Part shown: one piece after another, positions 22,301 through 29,600 of the stretch
How positions within the stretch are numbered: position 1 is the stretch's first letter
Layout: every line of letters begins with the position of its first letter
Assembly: GCA_013306675.1 (NCBI GenBank)
Contig: JABLUY010000052.1
Coordinates: forward strand, 1-64,000
Length of the DNA stretch: 64,000 nt
From: Thraustochytrium sp. TN22
Lineage: Eukaryota; Sar; Bigyra; Thraustochytrida; Thraustochytriidae
Reading direction: 5' to 3'
Position numbers and translations under genes: made by a program
The notes under the pieces: model-generated
Told to the model about the DNA's origin: nothing
The model's database searches: none
Seen by the model: only the letters and a program-made list of their open reading frames with translations

Positions 22301-23564
22301 GATCGGCGTCGAGAATGCTTTTCAGTGGTGGAGCCTCTCGCGCCTGCCCAACGTTCTGCGTCTTCAGCGCGTGCGAACCTACTACTACCCGCTGATCGAC
22401 TTTTACCTGCACAGCATCAAGGTCAAGGTCAGCGCAGCCGTGCTGCGCCTCGCCTTTAAGCTCGCTGGGGTCATTCTGCTCGCGCACTGGGTCGCCTGCG
22501 CCTGGTATGCGCTCGCGTCGGCGGAAGGCATTACGGTCTCCTGGGCGCATGCAGAGCCTGCCAGTCTTGACCAGAGCGCGCCCGACGGCAGTGTTGGCAT
22601 GGCCTATCTGCGTGCGCTGTACTGGTCCTCGACGGTCATCACTACGGTCGGCTACGGCGACATTGTGCCCAAAACAATCCCGGAGACCTTCTTCGCGATT
22701 CTCGTGTTGGTCATCAGTCTGTACATGTACGTCGACATTGTCGCCAACGTTACCACGCTCATCTCCAACACGGACTCAGCCGACGCTCGCCAAAAGACTG
22801 TGCGCGAGGTCGTGCGTCGCAATCTGCGCGCCAAGAACACGCCGCTTCCCGTGCTTCGCACCGTAGACGAGTTCCTTGACTCTAGCACGCTTCTCGCGCG
22901 CCACGGTATCTCAGAGCCGGACCTCTTGCGCACGCTGCCGCGATCTCTTCAGGCCGAGATTCTTACACGCATGCTGCGCGAGCCGCTCAGCACTGCACCC
23001 TGCTTCAAGGGCCTTCCGTCCTCTCTGCATGTTGAGATCGCCTGCGCGATGCGCCATCGCACCCTGGTGACCGGAGATACTCTCGGCCATGAGGCGTCCA
23101 TCCCGATGGAGCTCGGCCTTCACATGGCAGGCACACTTAAGCTTATCGCCCTCGGGGCCGACCCCGTTCTAGAGCCGCTCGGTGGCGCCGTTTCAAGGGC
23201 AGCGTCTAGCACCACGATTCTCGAGGAGATGCCCTGCAAGTCGAAGTCCGAGGACGACCTCATGGCTGAAGCTCCTGCCTTGGCACTCAACAGTCAGAAC
23301 GCCCTAGACGAGTGCGTCTTCAAGCTCGTCGCGCCGGGCCACCTCGTTGGTGTCGAGCTCATCGTGAATGCCTCGCTGGCGGCTACCCCGATTGCCTTTG
23401 GTGTTGTGGAGCTGTATGCTCTTGCGCGACATGAGTTTGAGGCCATCCAGCATGCCCTTGCGGACGCCGTGCGGACCCAACTGCAGCAGCAGGCCTTTGA
23501 GCAAGTGCTTGCGCTCCAGTGCCGTGAAGGCTTTCAGAGCTTTCTCCAGAATGCAATGCAGTGA
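16329..23564 (+). CDS. Four-unit concatenated CNG/EAG-type potassium channel
   Basis: One chain of 2,411 residues carrying four complete channel units, predicted to fold as a pseudotetramer in a membrane. Unit order, numbered from the ATG at 16329: I about 65-590, II 790-1310, III 1355-1860, IV 1870-2411. Each has S1-S6, a K+ filter, a C-linker and a cyclic-nucleotide-binding-like fold. The filters are TVGYGD (G286), TIGYGD (G1016), TVGFGD (G1607) and TVGYGD (G2108), so the pore should be K+ selective. Units I and IV have S4-like segments with spaced Arg, for example WSLSRAAKALQLMRLRTF. C-linkers such as KLTKFFHAFG-like RQLTKFFHAFGVAEQVEAH are typical. The I-II linker holds an Ala/Asp dipeptide repeat and an Asn run. 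The frame is open upstream to 16164, but only through a TTG codon; the first in-frame ATG is 16329. The closest known architecture is the animal sperm CNGK channel. Ligand gating is doubtful because all four binding cassettes look degenerate. Confidence 0.92.
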   Translation: MSREASASAGAVVNAVRRTLVGEEDGALAEGEAGAPESSGRGRIDGSTGVGGRAAGASAARRRSRGRQHFMPAMFVCSAHLVLVPARLAFVAPKAETYPAGALAAWMVLELLVLDAVTARDLWVRYRDSWVGARRHRLAIAVNCVASLPLLEFTCALAGLARGAGEGHVVATVFQMWSLSRAAKALQLMRLRTFRAAIRAWTPAESRARNRCIQLVLVGVLSAHILACAWQGFGPFLSCGTSGASWKAVEERVPYCTAATCPQCPTVARQYVRSLYWAITTISTVGYGDIVPISAAETAFALFAQVTGIALYVLLLSSVTSYLSNMDAARLAHNRKTRQLTKFFHAFGVAEQVEAHALRYFDLVWQQSDGFEEGVLLEQLPPKLRSNVLFSLYGSSILDCPVFRDADLFMVRLLFQEASILTFTAGEQIFRRGQVADAFYGVCHGLVWMDHDDVTSAERIFLEAKPGLLLGHNELLAHQAFVATAVVQSPGLSEIFRVPGDHFERVAQFFVPLDLLHDACQLALEMGDWRSAYHMRGKARLSPEDVDRIRLRLEFEAKEASLKQEASSTPAQQLATGQAWDEVPLGVEAATAPITVGAAAGARTTATLASTTSTNATLAASAAAAEEDGAADADADADVNANVDASADADANAIADADASIAAGPFLISPVSLPAPGSGPAVQHKSSGSSSSSFNNNNNNIDNNNNINNNNPQLPPLLTSAQYVNPLGSNGTHIMAQQNSFKFSRARPASRSRSSPNSAGSHSLSMEPTVRSQRSRNASLAIDAVVTRTLTQTTYAEAAEAQAFGSRTQFNFAWSILRSVGLLWYLLDYPIGLGFYDAGSIAHIQRMLTTAYTVDGFFFIDWLFQAVHFYRTAGTMAPRTYFLARRYLIVDGLCLLPLDLFVIVFAGRSISWAAWSQARAIRCCKLLRSASYERNIFGHLRHHGIRVDPGKRGSIRLALVTVLVCVWLAAFWAIFTKPRMESSGMGAWAANASLAATADVAMRSLYWAVMTLTTIGYGDVTAYTTAESLFSIFAVILASLVVYPIIVAFISVMEGEPCEAGKVARPSVTTLPPRAMLLERARASKLLAGVDCIQGNLRAYFNHVEEQDFDPSEILADLPPWLARKVAYDLYGAVLRGTANCEPVAAQKRRARVAPQKSAPAVGGNKLFKTTNPALLAEICVRLRVEFGTERTTLFSAGQEAVAAYFLMDGLVQASDPSGSGLGGPGSYFGFEDIVIRRPTTGIVTVLEPSIFLVISATDLRAALALFPEDAATLEATCRPRRLSRKASDLSRAFTSSLGGSTNAGTGASSQLGPDGKKIARQAHEAPPMPAGTQHRRCSAASINFQASIFAHYSRRERERVILPLTPARRALDLASTIVAAIVHLLIPLGVATVAEAHCSLHDSQGWIVTLLVLNGLGDLYALFDMIMHAFFYALREDNVLIIDAWAICRRYVGSHKMIIDAAATFPLDWLYMLFAGPSRRLDVAVLLRLVKLVRVLEGNRRLQHIDQLMNYLQLKQAHIQLGRLLLILALFAHWLTCVWMRFANASLRGDSWADADCVLTGTCFTGAGMAAPAASGSVSAVCGRFPAGRLYLRSLYWALVTLNTVGFGDIVARTRSETAFVVLVMLLGAAMYALLIAILASIVASLDQTATTFKLWRENLQRFVSARNLSRGMRDKILSYADQMWRTQRGGSLHEVVNFLPRYVQGDLLRALDNGQLGKAPIFADVPPPFLDALLMRLRPVMVPPGDFIYRAEQPSTTLYVLCSGEVALLAEDGKTVVSKSTDHGVFGYDEFLDRIRMRTSLVAQTFVTTLELRHEDLCSALGHFPNAEASLWRNMEAIRSTSTTLKLANNLKSRKVTKMMTAEAWTPPKAVRPAVAPDVKWRVAWEIAMLALSIYVLFAVPFRIGILASPTTFTFSGSLLGWAVVDSLLVNGLSLMDMRLHAMRFAFFREGFVVSEHAEIWAHYRSTWLIIDLIASLPWDWLVVILAAAIGVENAFQWWSLSRLPNVLRLQRVRTYYYPLIDFYLHSIKVKVSAAVLRLAFKLAGVILLAHWVACAWYALASAEGITVSWAHAEPASLDQSAPDGSVGMAYLRALYWSSTVITTVGYGDIVPKTIPETFFAILVLVISLYMYVDIVANVTTLISNTDSADARQKTVREVVRRNLRAKNTPLPVLRTVDEFLDSSTLLARHGISEPDLLRTLPRSLQAEILTRMLREPLSTAPCFKGLPSSLHVEIACAMRHRTLVTGDTLGHEASIPMELGLHMAGTLKLIALGADPVLEPLGGAVSRAASSTTILEEMPCKSKSEDDLMAEAPALALNSQNALDECVFKLVAPGHLVGVELIVNASLAATPIAFGVVELYALARHEFEAIQHALADAVRTQLQQQAFEQVLALQCREGFQSFLQNAMQ
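18217..18305 (+). repeat. Hexanucleotide repeat (GCAGAT/GCAAAT) coding Ala-Asp/Ala-Asn
   Basis: A degenerate six-base repeat within the linker between channel units I and II, read as alternating Ala with Asp or Asn. The frame is preserved throughout, so it is translated. Confidence 0.9.
18409..18462 (+). repeat. (CAA/AAC)n run coding polyasparagine
   Basis: Asn-rich run in the linker of the four-unit channel, interrupted by two Ile-containing units. It is AT-rich compared with its surroundings. Confidence 0.9.
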
Positions 23565-23570
23565 GGACAG

Positions 23571-23626
<56 letters not shown>

Positions 23627-23627
23627 C
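23571..23627. repeat. (CAGG)n tetranucleotide microsatellite
   Basis: About fourteen CAGG units begin six bases after the TGA of the channel gene. They occupy much of the 208-bp convergent gap with the SET-domain gene and so lie in the 3' UTR of the channel transcript. Confidence 0.95.
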
Positions 23628-23772
23628 GCTGCGCGTTGATTGAGTTCATAATAGTCAATTTATTGCTTTGTTTCCCTTTTCTGGTGGTACCCACCACCAT
23701 CCATCAAGCTACTCTGTTTGCATGTATGGCTGGTTGGTGGGTTGGTGGTTGGTCTTCAATTGGGCGTGCCAG

Positions 23773-25440
23773 TCATGGACGACTAGCAGCTTCAAGCCAG
23801 GCAGTGGTCGTGGAGATGGAGGCCGGCCCAAAGGCCCCCTGCGAGAGGCCCGCAGCTTCGGCAAAGACCGCGCGGGCAGCGTCACCGCGGCTCCATTGGC
23901 GTAATCGGAGACCCAGCTGGACCCGGAGGTCAACCCGCGCGTCCATGGCGCACGGGGCGACCATGTCGACGCCCTCGATGACGCCAGTCCAGAGCTGGCG
24001 GAAGAGCTCGACGCGGTCCGCGTCATAAGCGTCGTCTTCGTCGTAGTCATCCTCGTCCTCATCATGCATCCCCCCTCGCTTCTCAAGCTCCGCAGCGAGC
24101 TTGAGCGCGAGGCAGTGGTAGGCTGCCACAATAACGTAGTGCTCCTTGCGGATAAAGCAGCGGCGCAACACATCGTCCGCGCGCTCCAGGCCCTCTTCGC
24201 GCGTCATGTTCTTTTGAAGCAGGCCGCCCTTGCGAAGTTCATATTCTAGCATGATGCACTTGCCCCAGTCACGCTCATCGAGCTGCAGCCCGCACGCGAT
24301 GCATGCCCACATGTCGAGGTGCGAGCCGTCCCCGGTCGGGCAGATGGCATGCACCGGGCCGGCATCTGGCGCCCGCATGCCCTCTTTGACAGCGGTCATG
24401 AGTGTGGCAGCCGTCTGAGTCGCCTTGTCGCCCGGCCTGTAGGCTGCGAGACGGGGCGTGAGCGCCTCGGTCTCCCTCGGGCACACAAAGGCGCGACACC
24501 GGTCAGGCAGTTTCGTGCAGAGACGACACCTGCACCGGAAGCCAAAAGCCAGCTCGAGCGCCGCGGCGCGCTCGGAGGTGGGGCGGAGCCCCGCGTTGCC
24601 ACACTGGTCGATCGCAATCACCTGGCCCGCCTCGATGCGCTCCAGCGCTACGAGGATGGCCTGGCCGTTCTGAAATGAGAGGCAGGCGTTCGGCATGCAG
24701 CTGTGCCTGCAGAAGCTTGCGAGCCCGAACACAGCGTACTGAAGCGTCTGGTCCGTCCCGGCGCCTGGCAGCCGCTCTCGGACCTCGAGCAGCTGCAGCA
24801 CGTACAACAGGCGCGCCAAGACCACCTCGTCGCGCAGTTCCGCCGGCATCACGCGTCGCAGGAGATCATGTGCCAGGATGGCGTGCGCGCCCTTGCACAG
24901 CGGTTCGGCCTCCCCAAAGACCTCCATCAGGCCCTGCATGGCCTCCCAACGGCGCCGCGACGCCTCTGGGTTCTTGTCCAGCAGCTGCACGACGCAGTGC
25001 AGCAGCAACCTCGCCAGGCGCGCAGCCTCCTCGCCGCCTCCGGCCACCGGCGCCAGGCAGCTCGCCATCTCCTGTGCCATGCAGTCGGCCTGCTCCGTGG
25101 CGGGCGACGGGACGGCCTGCGTCGGCACGCCGCACTGCGGCGCCTCGTGCGTGCTGTCGCCGCACCACGTGCACGCGACGCCCTCGTCGGCGCTGCTCAC
25201 CTGCGCCATGCGCGCCACGGGCTCGCGTTCCACCAGCACCACCTCGCCGCGCTCCACGCCGCGCGTCGCCACCAGGCAGACCGCCTGCCAGCCCTCGCGC
25301 CGCGCCACCTGCGACCCGCGCGCGGCCGGGTCCCGCCCCTCGTCCTCCGCCGCCACCTCGCCCAGCGCGGCGCCGCCGCCCGCCGCGCCCGCCGCCGCCG
25401 CCGCGTCCGCCGCCGCCAGCGACGGCCACGCGCGCCACAT
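23773..25440 (-). CDS. SMYD-like SET-domain protein
   Basis: Resembles SMYD-type lysine methyltransferases, which use S-adenosylmethionine. From the ATG at 25440 it has 555 residues. The SET hallmark SFCRHSCMPNA (His246, Cys248, Asn251) matches the family NHSCxPN, and a post-SET cysteine cluster FRCRCRLC follows near residue 300. A CTWCG...C segment near residue 100 may be a reduced MYND finger but lacks the full zinc set. The C-terminal half is helical with an Asp/Glu run near residue 455, resembling the SMYD C-terminal region. The segment GQVIAIDQCGN stands where SMYD enzymes have GEE...SYID, so the usual catalytic Tyr appears to be Ala. The open frame extends upstream to a GTG at 25572; I chose the first ATG. 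It is divergent from VPS13. Target and activity are unknown. Confidence 0.78.
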   Translation of the reverse strand: MWRAWPSLAAADAAAAAGAAGGGAALGEVAAEDEGRDPAARGSQVARREGWQAVCLVATRGVERGEVVLVEREPVARMAQVSSADEGVACTWCGDSTHEAPQCGVPTQAVPSPATEQADCMAQEMASCLAPVAGGGEEAARLARLLLHCVVQLLDKNPEASRRRWEAMQGLMEVFGEAEPLCKGAHAILAHDLLRRVMPAELRDEVVLARLLYVLQLLEVRERLPGAGTDQTLQYAVFGLASFCRHSCMPNACLSFQNGQAILVALERIEAGQVIAIDQCGNAGLRPTSERAAALELAFGFRCRCRLCTKLPDRCRAFVCPRETEALTPRLAAYRPGDKATQTAATLMTAVKEGMRAPDAGPVHAICPTGDGSHLDMWACIACGLQLDERDWGKCIMLEYELRKGGLLQKNMTREEGLERADDVLRRCFIRKEHYVIVAAYHCLALKLAAELEKRGGMHDEDEDDYDEDDAYDADRVELFRQLWTGVIEGVDMVAPCAMDARVDLRVQLGLRLRQWSRGDAARAVFAEAAGLSQGAFGPASISTTTAWLEAASRP

Positions 25441-25710
25441 CGCCGCCGCGCGCCGCCGCCGCCCTTCCGCGTCTGCCGCGCGCGCCTCCCCGCGCTGCCG
25501 GCCTCGCGCCTTCGCGGCCGCCGCCGGCTGCCCGCGCCGCCTGCAACTTGAGCCTGGTGAGCCTGCAGACACTGCACTAAGTTATAGCTCGAGCTCCAAG
25601 TCAGACAAGTCTGGACTCTGACTCCTCCGTTCTCTCTTGCCAATGCCGCAATGCGTCACATTATGCGTGTCCTGCGGAGACTGAGAGACTGCACTGCACG
25701 CGCCGCGCTC

Positions 25711-25749
25711 CGACTCGGACTCGGACCCGGACCCGGACTCGGACTCGGG
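25711..25749. repeat. (GGACTC/GGACCC)n hexanucleotide run
   Basis: About six hexamers in non-coding DNA upstream of the SET-domain gene. The same hexamer, on one strand or the other, recurs at 8041-8060 and 48531-48552. Confidence 0.85.
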
Positions 25750-25796
25750 CCGCCCGGGCCTGGTGCAGGCCGCAGCCAGGCCTGTGGGCGGCCTGG

Positions 25797-25850
25797 CCTG
25801 GCGCTCGCCGGGGCGTGGCGTGGCCTGGCGCTCGCCGGGGCGTGGCGTGG
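25797..25850. repeat. Perfect 27-bp tandem duplication
   Basis: Two identical 27-bp units (25797-25823 and 25824-25850), each beginning CCTGGCGCTCGCC, sit between the SET-domain and VPS13 genes. Exact identity suggests a recent duplication. Confidence 0.85.
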
Positions 25851-26698
25851 CGTGAAGCGAAGCGAAGTGAAGTGAAGCTTGACCGCGGCTCCGTGGCCGG
25901 CGTGATCCGGCTTGCGTTATTTTCCTTGTGTGGGTGGAGTGCAGTGGGAGGACCCGGAGTCGTGGCCGGGACAGGCGCGGTGACGAGGACGATCGTCGAA
26001 GAGGTTTCCGAACGGTTCAGGGGGGGGGGCAAGCAGCTGAGAACAGCAGATGAGGAGGAGAGCGGATGCTTGATGACCTGTGCGGGCGGAGCTGAGCACG
26101 CCGGCGTAGAGGCCATCTGCGACCAATACGGCTTGCACAGATTGGCATGGGCGAGTGCATCATCCTCGATCGAGCAGTGCTCCATCTTCACGTGGTGCGC
26201 CGCCTTGCAGCTGTCTCATGTCTTCTTTCTGATGTGAGATCCAGGCGATGTCGTTTGATGATCTCGTGCCTGCCAGTGGGGCCGGGCCCGGCCACGTGCT
26301 TGCAGGCACTCACGTTTGACCGACGTCTCATCGCAGCCGCGGCAGCTTGCCAAGCTTGAGCCTGCCAGTGGTGCCGCTGGGCCGTGGCCATGGCGTGGCG
26401 TAAGTTATCTCGCTCACTCAGCCTCACTGTGGCACAGTCACCTACCTGTCTGTGCCAGCCATCATGATGATCACGAGCTTTTGCCCTCCCGGGCCGCGGC
26501 CGCAGCCAAAACACGAGGCGCCAGACCAGGCCGCTCGCGCGCGCGCGCGCGGGGCGGCAGCGGCGGCCGGGGGCGGGCGCGGCAGCCCGCTCGCCGGAGC
26601 GCGGTTGGCCCGCTCGCCGGAGCGCGGTCGGCCCGGCGGCCGGGGCGGCGCAGGCGCAGGCGCAGGCGCAGCGCACCAGCCAGCCTTACTCAAGGAGG

Positions 26699-29600
26699 AT
26701 GCTCTCTGGCGTCGTCAAGTCGCTCGTGAACAGGTTCTTGAACGAGTACGTGGAGGGCGAGTTCGACGTGGGGATCAGCCTGTTCGGCAAGCATGCCGTG
26801 GACCTGGAGCACCTGGAGCTCAAGTGCAAGACGCTGAATGAACTGATCTTCCGCGAGAACCTGCCGCTGCGGCTGCAGCGCGTCTACGTGGGCCACGTCC
26901 TCGTGGACATCCCGTTCTCGCACCTGGGCTCGCGACCCGTGCGCGTCTCCGTGAAGAATGTGCTGGCTGTAGTCAACATGCACCTGGAGGGCGCGTGGGA
27001 TGCGCCTGCGGCGGAGGCCGACCTCCGGGAGGCCGTGCGCCAGGCCATTCTCTCGCTGCTGGACCAACGGCACCCGGGCACCAAAGAGTCCTCGCTCGCG
27101 GAGAGCCCTGGGCTATACTTCTCCAGCGAGGGTATGCTCAACCGGACCATTACGCGCATCGTGGACAACCTCGAGGTGAACCTCGAGAACATCTCCGTCC
27201 GCGTCGAGGCGCCCTGCGTGGAGGATCAGGACCTCCAGCTTAACGCACCGACGCACGGGCCGGCCACGCCGCTCTACCACGGCGGCTTTTCGCCGACCTG
27301 GGACCCGCGCGTACAGGACGTGTCGGTGCTCGACCTGACCATCGCGGCGGCGCGACTCTTCACCACGGACGCCAACTGGGAGCGGCACTTCGACGACGAC
27401 TGCGACTACATCGTGTACAAGGTGCTCCAGATCGGTGCCCTTGAGCTCACCTTCACCGCGCGTTGCCGCGCCATGCAGGCCCTTGCCGGCGCGCAGGACT
27501 CGGCACGCACGTACTATGAACGCTACAGGGAGCTCCGTGCCGGTGCCGGGGAGGTGCGCCCGCTGCTCAGCCCAGCCAATATCGAGTTGCGCGCCAAGCT
27601 CAATACCGCCTTCATGGTGGGCGCCTCCGAGCCGCACCGCGCCGACGTCTACATCAAGGCCACGCCGCTCGTCCTCGCTGTTGGTGAGGACGAGCTTGTC
27701 TTCCTCACACAGCTCCTCGCGCACCTCAGCCGCCACGGGGAGTGGCTGGAGCGCCTCCAGACGCGCCAGGCGCGCCAGGACGCTGCTTGGGTGAGCGCGC
27801 GCCATGACGAGACCGAGATCGACCCCATCGAGGAGTATCGCGCACTCTGCGCCAAGCGCGCCCGCATTTTGACGCGCGTCGACGCGGCCGAGGAGCGTGC
27901 GCGCCGCCTGCAGGGCCTGCAGGCCTCCGATGCGCTCGTGCATCTGGAGACGCACCTTCCACTGGAGCAAGTGCAGGCCGCCATTGACGATGCTGCGGAG
28001 CAGGCGCATGAGACGCGCGACTTCCGCATCCAGCCCTTCCGCTCTGACGAGTCGTCCTCGCTTGAGGCGTACCAGCACCGACAGCACCACGAGGCCGTAG
28101 TCTCCGGGAGCGGCTGGCAGCACGAGCTCGCGAGCTCGCTGGAGAGCGAGCTCGCCGGCGAGGAGACGTCTCGCGGCCGCCTGGTCAAACCGACGCTGGA
28201 CGCCGATGAGATCGAAATCACCTTCGCGGAGGGCAGTCTTGGCCTCGTTCTGGACCACAACTTCCAAAACGACTCCGTCGTTGTGGCCGGTTGCGTCGCA
28301 GGCTCGCAAGCCGCCCGTACGCGCCTCATTGAACAGGGCATGATCATCACCGCCATCGCCAACTATGACATCTCCGGCCTCACCGTGGAGGAGACGCTGG
28401 AACGCCTGCGAACCGGGCGGCGCCCTCTCCGCGTGCGCTTCAAGGGTTCGCTCAAGGCCGCGCGCGCCGCGGCTAACTTCGTTCGAGGCAGCGTTGTCAA
28501 CTTCGTGAGGGCTGCCGTGGCCCTCGACGCAATCGACCTGACGCTCTTCTCCGGTGCAGAGGACAGCACGCTCTGCATTGCGCGTCTGATCGGCGTGGCG
28601 CTCTCCGTCGATGCCAGGTCCGCCGGCTCTGCCGTCGGTCCGCTGGAGCGCCTCGCCCACATCGTCACGCTCGACGCCGGACTCGGCGTCGTGCACGCCG
28701 ACCTCATCTCCGCCTTGCCCTCATCCGTGGCGGGCGACGCGACCTCCCCCATCCACCTCTTTAGCAGCGCGGGCGAGTTCGACGCCTCGGGCGTGCGCGT
28801 GACGGCACTTCGCGACGCGCAGGCGCCTGAGGACCTTCGCTTTGATGTCAACTGGAACCCTTTTGACCGCAAACCTGCAGCCGCTCCCTCGTTGGAGCCC
28901 ACAGGGGAGACCGCGCGGCCAAGGAGCCCAGTACAGAGCCCTCCCACAACTACGGAGGACCCGGCGGCGATCTCCGTTGCAGCGCTCCTCGACAACGAGC
29001 GCTGGGTGTTTCACTGCTTCGCCGCCTCAATGCTCCTTTGGGACCGCCGACGCTTGCGGTTCCGTAAGGGAGCGGCGGCCGTGCCAGACTCCTCCTCGTC
29101 CTCCTCGTCGTTGTCGGACTCCTTTGATACTCTCTTTCGGGCCATGCACCTCGCAGAGGACTGGTCAGCGCATGCTTCAAGCGCCTGGACGCAGCTCATT
29201 TCCTTTGCCGACGTGGGCCACCTCGAGCTCGTGGCCACAGATGCAGTCCTCCCCTTGCTTGAGCACAAGATGCGCCTGTCTCGCCTGGCGCACCTCGTGC
29301 GCACAGGGCTCAAGACCCCATTTGTCCGCATTCCGCGCCTCCGCATCACAATGCCAGACCCAAACGATGCCGACGACAATGGCCCGGTCGGCATGGCCAG
29401 TACAGCGCGCCCACTTACGCATGGGCAAGCGCAAGCGCAAGCGCAAGCACAGGCACATGCACAGGCACAAGCACCACAGGCACAAGCACCACAGGCACAA
29501 GTGCAAGCGCAAGCTTCGCCGTCGCCCGAGCCGCAATCGGCTGGCCCCTCGGGCGAGGACACGGTCCCTGTGCCGGAGCCAAAGGACCGCGTCCGGGAGC

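Larger units (their letters stand above)
25441..26698. promoter_or_regulatory. Divergent upstream region, SET-domain gene / VPS13 gene
   Basis: 1.26 kb between two head-to-head start codons. It contains a GGACTC/GGACCC hexamer run (25711-25749), a perfect 27-bp tandem duplication (25797-25850) followed by GAAGC/GAAGT units, and an 18-bp repeat CCGCTCGCCGGAGCGCGG at 26587-26604 and 26611-26628. Open frames inside have no recognisable product. The promoter role is inferred from layout. Confidence 0.55.

Noticed and set aside
25441-25572. Upstream extension of the SET-domain gene
   Set aside because: It starts at GTG and adds an Arg/Ala-rich stretch. ATG at 25440 is preferred.
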